DNA from: Candidatus Eiseniibacteriota bacterium
GTDB taxonomy: Bacteria; Arandabacterota; Arandabacteria; Arandabacterales; Arandabacteraceae
Assembly (NCBI GenBank): GCA_030622265.1
Contig: JAUXGG010000003.1
Location: 1-20,183, forward strand
Reading direction: 5' to 3'
DNA: 20,183 bases
The translations under genes were made by a program, and so were the position numbers. Positions 1 to 8,180 of the stretch are shown one piece after another. The stretch's first letter is position 1. Every line of letters begins with the position of its first letter. Below the pieces are notes generated by a model. That model saw only the letters and a program-made list of their open reading frames with translations, made no database searches and was not told where the DNA came from.

Positions 1-75
1 AACGGGCCCTATCGAGAGCTCCTCGTTCCTGGCCGGGATGATGACTGCGACCTTGTCCGGTCCTTGCTCACCCAC
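1..75 (-). CDS. Glycosyltransferase family 2, N-terminal fragment (runs off the left edge)
   Basis: Twenty-five codons are present, starting at a GTG at 75-73 and open to the window edge. The peptide contains DKVAVIIPARNEELSIG, the classic first beta-strand and nucleotide-binding start of GT-A family 2 enzymes such as dolichyl- or polyprenyl-phosphate mannose/glucose synthases. The start overlaps the end of the upstream flippase-like gene by 8 nt, and an AAGGA lies 8 nt before the GTG, so it looks translationally coupled to that gene. Family 2 membership is well supported by the motif; the sugar and acceptor cannot be told from 25 residues. Its position after two flippase-like proteins and a GT-C protein fits a role in making a lipid-linked sugar, which is inference. 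Confidence 0.75.
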   Translation of the reverse strand, partial: MGEQGPDKVAVIIPARNEELSIGPV

Positions 76-1054
76 TTGTCTTATCCTTCATTCCTGAGGC
101 TCTCTTAAAGACCAGCCACGACAGACCTGCGATCAAGATGATGGACAGAGATACCACGATTCTCAGTGAAACAAGATACGGCACGATCAGGTGCTTGTCA
201 GCTCCAATCTTGAGAAGAAGACCCGACCACGACCAGTCGGCGATGCCGAGGCCGCCGGGGGTAAGGGCAATAAGCGCAGCGAACTGGGCCGCGGGTACAA
301 ACATGAAGATCCTGAGACCTCCCAGGGCCAGTCCCACCGCTGCCGCCATCGTGACAAACCTCATCGAGGTGAAGAAGAACTTGAGCCCGCTCAACAGGAA
401 GAGCCAGGCGGCTATCCCGCCGAGATCCACCTCTTCCAGGAGCTTGCTCTCGGCCTCGAACTCAACCCGCCTGCCGATCCAGGGTATCTTGCACACGGCC
501 CGGAAGAGGATCCGAAAGACGAAGGCAAGCACCTTCATTGTCTGCCTTCCGAAAAAGGAAAAGCAGATAAGTCCTGCCAGGAAGGCGACCCCGAAGAGGG
601 CGATCCCCATCCGGGGCTCGATTGCCCCGACAATATAGAGCACCGATGGTACGAGGAACAGCCCGGCCACGACCACATCGAAGGTACGGTCGAGGTAGAC
701 CGAGTAGGAGGCTTTCCCGATTGAGACGTCATGACGGAACCTGAGCGACATGGTTCTCACGCCGAAATCGCTGATGTCCATGGGCAGCACCAGGCCCCCC
801 GTCCGGCCGAACATGAAGTAGTAAAGCAGCGTGCCGAAACCGATCTTGCCGGCCCCGCCTGTGCTCTGAATGCTCATCTTCCACTTGAGCGCAGATACCA
901 CGGCCATGGCCAGCGTACAGCCAAAGCACAACACCGCGTAGATAGGATCAATGTCCTTGATCCTACCCAGGTCTTCCCGGCCCCAGTAAAGAAACGCGGC
1001 CATCAGAAGAGCCGCGAATAACCAGAGTGCGTGCTTCTTCGACAGGCCTCTCAT
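68..1054 (-). CDS. Flippase-like integral membrane protein (LPG synthase TM / UPF0104 family), copy 1
   Basis: This 328-residue protein is mostly hydrophobic, with about eight predicted membrane segments. It carries the family pattern of an early GR-TGG-LP segment (FGRTGGLVLPMDISDFGVR), a DRTFD motif near residue 125, and a C-terminal LTPGGLGIADW loop. These mark the lysylphosphatidylglycerol synthase transmembrane or flippase-like family (PF03706); the C-terminal aminoacyl-transfer domain of MprF is absent. Members are thought to move lipids or lipid-linked sugars, but the substrate is unknown here. A TTG at 1057 is also in frame, but the ATG at 1054 shares its A with the TGA stop of the upstream phosphodiesterase gene (TGATG), a typical coupled start, so I chose 1054. 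A related but distinct paralogue sits at 5080-6174. Confidence 0.85.
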   Translation of the reverse strand: MRGLSKKHALWLFAALLMAAFLYWGREDLGRIKDIDPIYAVLCFGCTLAMAVVSALKWKMSIQSTGGAGKIGFGTLLYYFMFGRTGGLVLPMDISDFGVRTMSLRFRHDVSIGKASYSVYLDRTFDVVVAGLFLVPSVLYIVGAIEPRMGIALFGVAFLAGLICFSFFGRQTMKVLAFVFRILFRAVCKIPWIGRRVEFEAESKLLEEVDLGGIAAWLFLLSGLKFFFTSMRFVTMAAAVGLALGGLRIFMFVPAAQFAALIALTPGGLGIADWSWSGLLLKIGADKHLIVPYLVSLRIVVSLSIILIAGLSWLVFKRASGMKDKTSG

Positions 1055-2721
1055 CAAGAGATATAACCCAGACCTTTCAGCCTCTGCTTGACGCTCTCGT
1101 CCTCCATCGACTTCCTTTCTCCGTCGGCCCCCTTTATCACGTCTTCTAAGTCGAAATAGGCCGGGGGCCGTTCCTTTAGCTCCTCTCGGATGAACACGCT
1201 TTCCGGAAGCTGGCCGTCCAGGCCTTTGGGAATCGGCAGACCCATCATGTACATCAGGGACGGGGCGACATCGATCACCCTCATGCCCTCCACTTCCACA
1301 CCCCGTCTGATGCCCGGGCCTTTCGCAAGGAAGACGCCTTCCATCCTGTGCTGGGCCGAGATCGCGGAGGAAGCCGGCTCGACCACCTTGTTTGACGAGA
1401 ACTCGAAATCCCCGAACACCCCGACCGTCGGGTCTCTCGGAAGAAAATAGAGGTCCGGAGCCTCCTCGAGGAACTTGCCCGAATAGATCTCCTCCCGCTT
1501 CAAGACCTTGCTCACGAGCGCCCCGCCGTCCACCGGGTGACGAAGCCCTTCGAGGACCTCCGCGATCCTGGTCCTCACCTCATCATAATGGCCGGGCTCC
1601 ACCGCTCCGAGGGGCTCCCTCCCCTTGAGATTCACGTAAGCTCCGCCGTAGACGCCGCCGCTTATCGCATAAGCCTGAGTCCGCTTCCAGTCCACGTCCG
1701 AGAAGGAGAAGAAGAACCTGCTCATGAGGCTGTAGCCCTTACTGGTCCAACGCAGCCCCATCCTGAGCTTTCCCAGCCCCAGGGAACTCCCGATCCTGTA
1801 AACGTTGAGCGGGGTGAACCCGAGCTTATGGAGCAGGTACTTAAGGCGCGACCAGGGGTGCTTCCTGGGCCTCATCAGGCCGGCCTTCAGGAAGAGGTTG
1901 TTGGCATGAATGAACTCGTGCAGCGGCCCGTGCCCGTGGTCCGAGATCACCACCACGCTCGCCTCCTCACCCGCCGAGGCGATGAGATCTCCGACCACGG
2001 AGTCGACCCGGCTGTAGAAGTCGTGGATCCTGCCGATATGCGCTTGATGCTCCCCGGCGTCATGCCTTGGATGGCCGGGGTCCATGACATGCCAGAGCGC
2101 GTGCTGGAGAAAGTCGGTTTCGTTGAAGACCTGCATCGCGAACTGCCAGCCGTGCTCCTTCATCAGGCCCGCGGCCACGGCGGCCTTCGAATCCACAACC
2201 CTCTCCATCTCGTCCATGTATGCTCCCATGCGCCCCGGCGAGTAGGTCTGCGTGGGTACGATCGTGTAGCCGGGTGACATCTTGCGAATCCTCTGGATCA
2301 GGTCTGCGGGATAGGTCGAGTTATCGCTGCCCAGGGGGGTCAAGAGGCCGCTGATCATGCAGCCGTTCACCTTCCTGGGAGGAAACGTCATGGGTACATT
2401 GAGCACAAGTACCTTGCCGTCGAATGCGCCGACTAAGTCCCATACCGTCGGCGCCCTCAAGGAGGACGCATTCAGAAACGCGAGTTTGTAGGAATCATCC
2501 GCCCGCACTATCAGGTCGAAGACGCCGTGATTGCTGGGATCCAGGCCGGTCACTATGGATGACCAGGCCGGTCCGGTACCGGGAGGAATAACGGTGCGCA
2601 GACGGCCCCAGGTTCCCGTCTTCATTATGCCTTCAAGATTCGGGAGACGGCCCTCATCGATCAGGGGAAGTAGGACATCGAAAGTAGCGCCATCCAATCC
2701 AATGACTATGACCTGTCGCAT
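1054..2721 (-). CDS. Type I phosphodiesterase / nucleotide pyrophosphatase-like protein (alkaline phosphatase superfamily)
   Basis: This 555-residue protein begins with VIVIGLDGATFD, whose Asp10 is a metal ligand of the alkaline phosphatase superfamily. The segment PPGTGPAWSSIVTGLDPSNHG supplies the likely nucleophile Thr49. Further metal-binding signatures are NETDFLQH, VVISDHGHG and the late SAQHRMEGVFLAKG, so the two-metal site appears intact. No signal peptide or membrane anchor is visible, so a cytoplasmic location is likely unless export occurs another way. The family (PF01663) includes phosphodiesterases, pyrophosphatases and phosphotransferases; the substrate cannot be read from sequence. 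It starts with ATG 8 nt after the DUF2723 gene, with AGGA 6 nt before the ATG, and its stop overlaps the start of the next flippase-like gene. The setting suggests a role in phospholipid-linked sugar or envelope chemistry. Confidence 0.85.
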   Translation of the reverse strand: MRQVIVIGLDGATFDVLLPLIDEGRLPNLEGIMKTGTWGRLRTVIPPGTGPAWSSIVTGLDPSNHGVFDLIVRADDSYKLAFLNASSLRAPTVWDLVGAFDGKVLVLNVPMTFPPRKVNGCMISGLLTPLGSDNSTYPADLIQRIRKMSPGYTIVPTQTYSPGRMGAYMDEMERVVDSKAAVAAGLMKEHGWQFAMQVFNETDFLQHALWHVMDPGHPRHDAGEHQAHIGRIHDFYSRVDSVVGDLIASAGEEASVVVISDHGHGPLHEFIHANNLFLKAGLMRPRKHPWSRLKYLLHKLGFTPLNVYRIGSSLGLGKLRMGLRWTSKGYSLMSRFFFSFSDVDWKRTQAYAISGGVYGGAYVNLKGREPLGAVEPGHYDEVRTRIAEVLEGLRHPVDGGALVSKVLKREEIYSGKFLEEAPDLYFLPRDPTVGVFGDFEFSSNKVVEPASSAISAQHRMEGVFLAKGPGIRRGVEVEGMRVIDVAPSLMYMMGLPIPKGLDGQLPESVFIREELKERPPAYFDLEDVIKGADGERKSMEDESVKQRLKGLGYIS

Positions 2722-2729
2722 CGGCGTTC

Positions 2730-5090
2730 CTATGAGCCTTCTTCAGTAACCCCCCCGCTCCTCGCCTCCTCTTCCAGGGTCTCAAGGAGTCTGATGGCGG
2801 AGCGGTCACCGGGGTGCAGAGTCAGCCACTGCCTTATGACGCCGGCTGCTTTCTCACTTTGACCATTGTCTCTGTGGAAGGACGAAAGAAGCGAATACCC
2901 GTCAGGATCGTCGGGGCGCGCATTGATCAGTCTCTGGAGCGTGGCCTCGGCCTCTTCGTTCATATTGGCGCGCCTGTAAACATTGAAGAGCTGCATATAT
3001 ATGTTGGTGTTGCGCGGCTGCTGGGCCAGGAAAAGAAACGCGAGGCTCTCGGCCTTGGCCACCATTCCCGCATAACCATAAGTGGCCACCGCGATATCTT
3101 TGTAGCCTTCATAGTCGGGCGCGATCGTGATGGCCTGTTCGAGCTCGCGGATCGCCTTATCATACTCCCGGCTCTCTATGTAGTGAATGCAGAGGCGCAG
3201 GTGCGCTGCCGCGTAGTTGGTGACTAACCGCCGGGTGTTGATGTCCTTGTAGACGCCGGTGTCATACTCGTACCGCTCACCGAAGTCGATCTCCTCCGCC
3301 CGGATCATCTCGGGTATGTCATTGAGGTCGGGCGCGGTCACGACGACCCGGTCGTCCACCGGCCGCAGGAGCCCGCGATAAGAGTAAAGATGATAGAGGT
3401 TGCTCAAGGTCACGTCCACGTCTATGAGATTCCTGCCCTCTTGAGGCATCAGGCGAAACGCGAGGCCTTCCAGCATGAGATTGCGCTCGTAGCCCATATA
3501 GTCTGCCACGGTAACGGCGAAATAGACAGGCCGGTCTTCACCCGTTGTCTCGATGATGTTCTTGGTGGCGAGGTCTTTCACCATCACGATCTTGCCTTCA
3601 CGATCGCGGTAAGGCCTGAGATTGGCGATCTCCTCGTCGGAGAAGGTCATGGGAACCCTGGGCTCGAGATGCTTGAGCTGCCAGATATACCACGGGGTAT
3701 TGAGCAAGCTCAGGTTGACCACCCTCACGTCCTTCCTGAAACCCTTCACCTCCTGGATGAACCAGAGCGGGAAAGTATCATTATCCCCATTGGTGAATAT
3801 CAGGCCGTTATCGTCGACTGTGGCCAGCATATTATACGCATAGTCATGCGCGTTGAAATCCCCGCTCCTGTCGTGTGATTCGAAGTTGACGTAATACGCC
3901 GAGCAGGTAAAGGCCAGCAGGCCGATGCACAGGGGTGCGACGAGACCCGAGCGCCCGCGTTTCGCCACCAGGTCGGCCAGGTAGGCGAACGCGACTCCGA
4001 TCCAGACGCAGAAGAAGAAAAAGCCGTGGGAGAAGAAATAATCGCGCTCCCTGACCTCATGATCGGTGAAGTTCATGTAGATTACCAGGCCCAGGCTCAT
4101 GATCAGAAAGAGCGAGCCCAGCAGCACGAATGTCCTTTTCTCCTTGAAGAAGTGTATGACCGCACCGGCGGCCCCTGCCAGCATCAAAAGACCGGTCCAG
4201 CTCATCCCCTGGACGGCCCACTGCTCCTTGAAATAGCGCCAGAACATACCGAACTGGAAAGACCAGGGCGCCTGCCGGACAAACGGGGTCATGGGCTTAT
4301 ACTGCTTTCTTAAGAGGCAGTCCTTGAAGGCTTCCCAGTGCTCGGGGTTGGCCTCATCGATGGGCGGGTTGAGCGATGACCTTATGGGCAGGAAGAGGTG
4401 ATTACTCACTCCGAGCAGGCCCACAAAGGCCACGAAGATCAGGAACTTCGCATCGGTAAAGAGTCTATAGTCGATGAGCAGCGCGAAGAGAACAAAGGCC
4501 GGCAGCACCAGCACCGTACCCAGATGAAGCCCCACGGAAAGGCCTAAGAGGTAACATATGAGCACCAGGCTGTTGCGGCTGCCCGGCTCCCTGTGGCGCT
4601 CCGACCACCTGATCATCAGCCACACGGTAAAGGCCATGATGAAGGCGCTCGGGGAATAGACTTCCGCCTCGATCGAGTTGACCCAGAAGCTCCCTGCAAA
4701 ACCCCCGGCGACAGCAGCGCTCGCGGCCGCCAGGTAAACGGTAAACATGTCATTAAGGGTCTGTGGCACCCCTCTCCACCTCACGAGCACCTTGACGGTA
4801 ATCAGGTAGAGAAACAGACAGGCAAGAGCTCCTGAGAGCGCGGACATGAAATTGACGCCCAGCGCGCTTTCCCCGAAGGGGAGCATCGAGAAGACCCGGC
4901 CCGCAATCACGTAGAACGGCGTTCCTGGAGGGTGGGGAACCCCCATGATGTACGATGTGGCAATGAATTCCCCGGCATCCCAGAACGATACCGTGGGAGA
5001 TATTGTGATCAGGTAACCCGCCAGGATTCCAACGAAAACCAGGGCACCCGCGATTCGGTTCCACTTGGTGTGCCTGTCCTCAACCGGCAT
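2730..5090 (-). CDS. DUF2723 (TMEM260-like) membrane glycosyltransferase with C-terminal TPR repeats
   Basis: The protein has 786 residues from the chosen start. Its N-terminal half is polytopic and begins with SPTVSFWDAGEFIATSY. The WDAGEF acidic motif (Asp38, Glu41) and the following HPPGTPFY are hallmarks of DUF2723, the bacterial relatives of TMEM260, a GT-C fold protein O-mannosyltransferase in animals. A long soluble region follows, and the last 170 or so residues look like tetratricopeptide repeats (EYDKAIRELEQAITIAPDYEG and similar). Predicted role: transfer of a sugar from a polyprenyl-phosphate donor on the outer face of the inner membrane; the acceptor is unknown. The frame extends to 5123, but the ATG at 5090 has GGGAGG 7 nt upstream and overlaps the preceding gene by only 11 nt. 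The enzyme activity is inferred from the family. Confidence 0.85.
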   Translation of the reverse strand: MPVEDRHTKWNRIAGALVFVGILAGYLITISPTVSFWDAGEFIATSYIMGVPHPPGTPFYVIAGRVFSMLPFGESALGVNFMSALSGALACLFLYLITVKVLVRWRGVPQTLNDMFTVYLAAASAAVAGGFAGSFWVNSIEAEVYSPSAFIMAFTVWLMIRWSERHREPGSRNSLVLICYLLGLSVGLHLGTVLVLPAFVLFALLIDYRLFTDAKFLIFVAFVGLLGVSNHLFLPIRSSLNPPIDEANPEHWEAFKDCLLRKQYKPMTPFVRQAPWSFQFGMFWRYFKEQWAVQGMSWTGLLMLAGAAGAVIHFFKEKRTFVLLGSLFLIMSLGLVIYMNFTDHEVRERDYFFSHGFFFFCVWIGVAFAYLADLVAKRGRSGLVAPLCIGLLAFTCSAYYVNFESHDRSGDFNAHDYAYNMLATVDDNGLIFTNGDNDTFPLWFIQEVKGFRKDVRVVNLSLLNTPWYIWQLKHLEPRVPMTFSDEEIANLRPYRDREGKIVMVKDLATKNIIETTGEDRPVYFAVTVADYMGYERNLMLEGLAFRLMPQEGRNLIDVDVTLSNLYHLYSYRGLLRPVDDRVVVTAPDLNDIPEMIRAEEIDFGERYEYDTGVYKDINTRRLVTNYAAAHLRLCIHYIESREYDKAIRELEQAITIAPDYEGYKDIAVATYGYAGMVAKAESLAFLFLAQQPRNTNIYMQLFNVYRRANMNEEAEATLQRLINARPDDPDGYSLLSSFHRDNGQSEKAAGVIRQWLTLHPGDRSAIRLLETLEEEARSGGVTEEGS

Positions 5091-6174
5091 CAGATAGCCT
5101 CCCGTCCGAAAACTCCTTCTCAATCTGGCCCGGTGTAAGGCCGCGGCCCAGATATATCACACCCCCTGCAAGGCTTACAACAACTCCCACCACGTATGCG
5201 AGAAGCCCCACGGCGACGGCCTGCTCGTCGGTCAACCCTGGCACCGCCCTGCAGAAAAAGGCGATCATCAACCATTCCCTCATCCCAAGGCCGCCAATCG
5301 ATATCGGCAATGCTATGAAGATAGCAATAACGGGAACGAAAAGGAAGAAATAGATGAGTGGGATATTCAGTCCCATGGCTTCCGATACCTCGAAGTGCAC
5401 CAGGACCCGCAGGGCCTGCACAACGATTGCAACGGCGAGCACCACGGGAAGGCTCGGCATATTGGCGCGATAGGAATAGAAAGACTCGTAGACGCGCTTG
5501 AAGCGGTCACGGGTCCCGCGAATCAGCAGGGGGCGCACCACCCTCTCCACCACCCGGGCGAGGCGCCGGCTGAAGATCAACAGGCAGCTCAAGGCAAGTA
5601 TTATCATGAAGCCCACCACTATGGCCAGGCTCCACAGGCCGAAGCCCCTCTCCAGCCCCAGCGCTTCGTACCTTAAGGCTACATAAAGCCCCGCGGGCAT
5701 GGCCAGCAGGCCCAGGGCTACCATGCCGAAGAATCGGTCTGTGACGGTAGCGGCTATGGCCTGGTGGGGCATCCGGGATTCCCTGTAGACGTCGTGGACG
5801 CGCACAACGTCCCCGCCTATGTTGGCGGGCATGATGTTGTTGAAGAAGGCGCCGACGAAGTAAAATGAAAGTGTTCGCCTGAAGGGCAATACGATGCCTT
5901 GAAGCTTAAGCAGTTTTACCCACTGGACATTGCCGAGCACCAGGGATGCGGCGAATGTCGCCAGCGCGGCGGCCAGGTAGTCCCAGCGTGCAGACAGAAG
6001 CGCATCCAGGGTTTCGGATATATCCAGTTTGATCAGGATAAGCGCGATCAGGCCGGCGCTGATGGCGATGCGCCCGTTCCGCGTCTGTATCAATCCGGCC
6101 AACCGGCCGAAGAAGCTTCTTGCGCTCAGAGTCAGTACCCTCCAGCTAAACCCGTCGTTCTCAAAGCCCGTCAT
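5080..6174 (-). CDS. Flippase-like integral membrane protein (LPG synthase TM / UPF0104 family), copy 2
   Basis: This 364-residue polytopic protein carries the family motifs FFNNIMPANIGGDVVRV, TDRFFG and a C-terminal LPISIGGLGMREW loop. These match the flippase-like branch of PF03706, as in the gene at 68-1054; the two differ in sequence and are paralogues rather than a recent duplication. It has a roughly 35-residue polar, Arg-rich N-terminus before the first membrane helix. The ATG at 6174 is well supported by AGGAG 6 nt upstream. That AGGAG lies inside a 14-bp tandem repeat that also forms a chain of mini reading frames. The gene overlaps the DUF2723 gene by 11 nt. A likely role is translocation of a lipid or lipid-linked sugar between the GT4 and GT-C steps, which is inference. 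Confidence 0.87.
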   Translation of the reverse strand: MTGFENDGFSWRVLTLSARSFFGRLAGLIQTRNGRIAISAGLIALILIKLDISETLDALLSARWDYLAAALATFAASLVLGNVQWVKLLKLQGIVLPFRRTLSFYFVGAFFNNIMPANIGGDVVRVHDVYRESRMPHQAIAATVTDRFFGMVALGLLAMPAGLYVALRYEALGLERGFGLWSLAIVVGFMIILALSCLLIFSRRLARVVERVVRPLLIRGTRDRFKRVYESFYSYRANMPSLPVVLAVAIVVQALRVLVHFEVSEAMGLNIPLIYFFLFVPVIAIFIALPISIGGLGMREWLMIAFFCRAVPGLTDEQAVAVGLLAYVVGVVVSLAGGVIYLGRGLTPGQIEKEFSDGRLSDAG

Positions 6175-6213
6175 CCGGGGCTCCTCATCCGGGGTTCCTC
6201 ATTCGGGGCTGGT
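6172..6213. repeat. Three 14-bp tandem copies carrying Shine-Dalgarno-like and start sequences
   Basis: On the plus strand the units are catccggggctcct, catccggggttcct and cattcggggctggt at 6172-6185, 6186-6199 and 6200-6213. On the minus strand each unit ends in ATG, and the two units nearest the gene contain AGGAG or AGGAA six bases before that ATG. A GTG at 6216-6214 continues the 14-nt register. The last ATG is the start of the flippase-like gene at 6174. Confidence 0.9.
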
Positions 6214-6324
6214 CACCCCAGGCTCGTCAGTTGTATAAACACCCGCGCCGCCATCGGGTTTCAAAGAACAAGACAGACAGCACGAGGTCGCGCCCGAACG
6301 CGGCGGCACCGGCACTGGCCTCAT
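6199..6324 (-). other. Possible 41-codon leader reading frame upstream of the flippase-like gene
   Basis: An ATG at 6324-6322, 8 nt after the stop of the GT4 gene, opens a 41-residue frame that ends in a TGA overlapping the ATG at 6202 (ATGA). The peptide is Pro-, Gly- and Cys-rich (it contains SCCLSCS) and resembles no family I know. Its ribosome binding site is weak. It may be translated only as part of a coupling relay, or not at all. I see no sign that it makes a functional protein. The rest of the 158-nt spacer between the GT4 and flippase-like genes contains the 14-bp repeat and a lone TATACA on the minus strand with no matching -35. Confidence 0.3.
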
Positions 6325-6332
6325 ACCCGGGG

Positions 6333-7448
6333 TCAGCCGGTCCCGCCGGTGACCTTGCCTATCTCATCGAGTATGCCCTCGGCCGCCCTTTCCCAGCTGA
6401 AACTGCCGGCCCACTCCAGGGCGTTTTCCCTGAGGCTCTCACGCAAGGCGTCGTTTTCGAGCACCTCGACGAGCTTGCGCCCAAGCGCCTCCACGTCACC
6501 ATAAGGCACCAGGAGGCCGGTCTCACCGTCTAAGATCGCATCCCGCAGGCCGGGCACATTGCTTGCGACTACCGGTGTCCCGCAGGCATTGGCCTCGATC
6601 ACCGTAACCCCCCAGCCTTCCTTGCTCGAAGGGTTGGCGACCACGTGAACCTGCCTCAGCATGTCTATCTTCTGCTGCTCTGTGACGAATCCCATGAAAT
6701 CAACCCGGTCGGCAAGGCCCAGGCGGCCGGCCAGATCTTTAAGCGCATCAAGATGATCACCGGATCCGGCGACCCTTAGCCGGACCCCGGGCACGCTCTC
6801 CTTGACGATCTTCATGGCCTTAAGGAGAATATCGACACGCTTGTAGCGCTTTATCCTGCCGACATAGCCTATCAGGGGTTCCGGCGACCTGGCTTGGCCG
6901 GACGGCTTGTACTTGGAATGATCGACGGCATTATAGACGATCGAGATGTTCCCGGGCCGCAGCCCCCTTTTGACCATATCGTCCCTGGTGCTGTTGGAGA
7001 CAACGACGAACTTCGTGTTCCGGTATACTAGTGGAATCAGGAACTCGCTCAGGAAAACATAGAGCGCGACCGGCGGGCTCGCCTCGAGAAAAATGGTCCG
7101 GCCGAAGAGGTGATGGGCAAGCGCGAGGATCGGCGTCTTCACATAGAGCGGCGTGTAGAAAGGAATCTTGTTTATGTCGTCCACCACGACGTCGAAGGGC
7201 TGCTCGCTCGCAAGTTTCCTCAAGGCACGGGGCACATGGAAGTTGAAGGTGAACTTGCCGCCACACCGCACCACCCTGACCCTGTCGATCACTTCCTCGT
7301 CCGCGGCGCCAGTGAAACGCGAGGCCAGCAAGGTAACGCTGTGGCCGAGCGCGGCTATGCGGCGGGAGATCTCATGCAGGTGAACCTCGGCCCCGCCGGC
7401 CTCGGGGTTCCTGATGTCCCTCCAGTTGATGAAGAGAATCTTGTACAT
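6333..7448 (-). CDS. Glycosyltransferase family 4 (GT-B fold)
   Basis: This 371-residue protein has an N-terminal donor/acceptor domain beginning INWRDIRNPEAGGAEVHLHEI, with the Gly-Gly-Ala-Glu loop typical of GT4 enzymes. The C-terminal GT-B domain begins near IGYVGRIKRYKRVDILL and contains EGWGVTVIEANACGTPVVAS, the EX7E nucleotide-sugar-binding signature. It has no membrane helix, so it probably acts at the cytoplasmic membrane surface. It transfers a sugar from an activated donor to a lipid or glycan; the specific sugar cannot be assigned. The ATG follows the stop of the metallophosphoesterase gene after 3 nt. It is the first gene of the envelope group downstream of the riboflavin genes. 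Confidence 0.9.
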   Translation of the reverse strand: MYKILFINWRDIRNPEAGGAEVHLHEISRRIAALGHSVTLLASRFTGAADEEVIDRVRVVRCGGKFTFNFHVPRALRKLASEQPFDVVVDDINKIPFYTPLYVKTPILALAHHLFGRTIFLEASPPVALYVFLSEFLIPLVYRNTKFVVVSNSTRDDMVKRGLRPGNISIVYNAVDHSKYKPSGQARSPEPLIGYVGRIKRYKRVDILLKAMKIVKESVPGVRLRVAGSGDHLDALKDLAGRLGLADRVDFMGFVTEQQKIDMLRQVHVVANPSSKEGWGVTVIEANACGTPVVASNVPGLRDAILDGETGLLVPYGDVEALGRKLVEVLENDALRESLRENALEWAGSFSWERAAEGILDEIGKVTGGTG

Positions 7449-7451
7449 CGT

Positions 7452-8180
7452 CTATTCGCCCCAGGAGAGCCGGTCAGCAAGAACCTGGGGCAGCCCGGCA
7501 TCGATGATCCGCTTCTTGGCGCCCTCGATGTCGTATTCGATTCTCCTTATCGATACCTCGCAGTGCTCCTGATCGTAGACGCACATCGAGGCCCTCGGAT
7601 CACCGTCTCTCGGCTGTCCCACGCTCCCCACATTGATCAGATAGCGCCGGCCGTCGCGCAGGGTGGCCCGGTCGGAGTTGACGATGATGGTCTCTGCATC
7701 CATCAGCTCGAAGATCCTGGGCTGGTGGGAATGGCCGATGAAGCACGCTCTTTCCGTGAAGGCCGTGAATTCCTCGAGCGCCTGCTCGTGGGTGAAGATG
7801 TAATTCCACCTGGCAGGATTCCGCGGGGTGGCATGCACGATACGGAAATCGTCTCCCTCGGCATGGGTAAGCGGCAGGGCCTTGATGTAGGCGGCCTCAT
7901 CCTCGGCAAGGTTCTCAGCTGTCCAGGAGATGGCTTCTCTGGCATAACGGTTGAAGTAGGAGATGTCCGTCAGCCCGACCACACCGAAATCATGGTTCCC
8001 GGCAATGACAAGACTGGCAATATCCCGTGTGAGCCGGACACACTCGTTCGGAGCACCGCCATAGCCGATAAGGTCACCCAGACATAGTACTGCATCCGGT
8101 GAGATCCTGTCGATCTCCTGCCTGACAGCTTCGAGAGCTTCCAGGTTGGCGTGTATGTCAGAGATTATCGCGTATTTCAC
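7452..8180 (-). CDS. Calcineurin-like metallophosphoesterase (YfcE/MJ0936 type)
   Basis: This 242-residue protein shows the complete metallophosphoesterase motif set. These are SDIHAN (Asp8, His10), GDLIGYGG (Asp36), GNHD (Asn62, His63), a mid-protein VHATPR histidine, and GHSH near residue 155. The compact length and the GDLIGYGG form are typical of the YfcE-like family, which cleaves small phosphodiesters or phosphomonoesters with two bound metals; the natural substrate is unknown. The start is a GTG at 8180-8178 with AAGGA 6 nt upstream, inside the last codons of nusB, giving a 23-nt overlap in a different frame. Its place between nusB and the glycosyltransferase suggests co-transcription rather than a specific shared function. 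Confidence 0.88.
   Translation of the reverse strand: MKYAIISDIHANLEALEAVRQEIDRISPDAVLCLGDLIGYGGAPNECVRLTRDIASLVIAGNHDFGVVGLTDISYFNRYAREAISWTAENLAEDEAAYIKALPLTHAEGDDFRIVHATPRNPARWNYIFTHEQALEEFTAFTERACFIGHSHQPRIFELMDAETIIVNSDRATLRDGRRYLINVGSVGQPRDGDPRASMCVYDQEHCEVSIRRIEYDIEGAKKRIIDAGLPQVLADRLSWGE

Noticed and set aside
6232..6237. TATACA on the minus strand as the -10 of a promoter for the second flippase-like gene
   Set aside because: No acceptable -35 lies at 16-18 bp; the nearest TTGAAA is about 21 bp upstream.
7110..8087. Plus-strand 325-codon frame antisense to the GT4 and metallophosphoesterase genes
   Set aside because: The opposite strand holds two complete, motif-rich enzymes; the antisense peptide has no recognisable domain.
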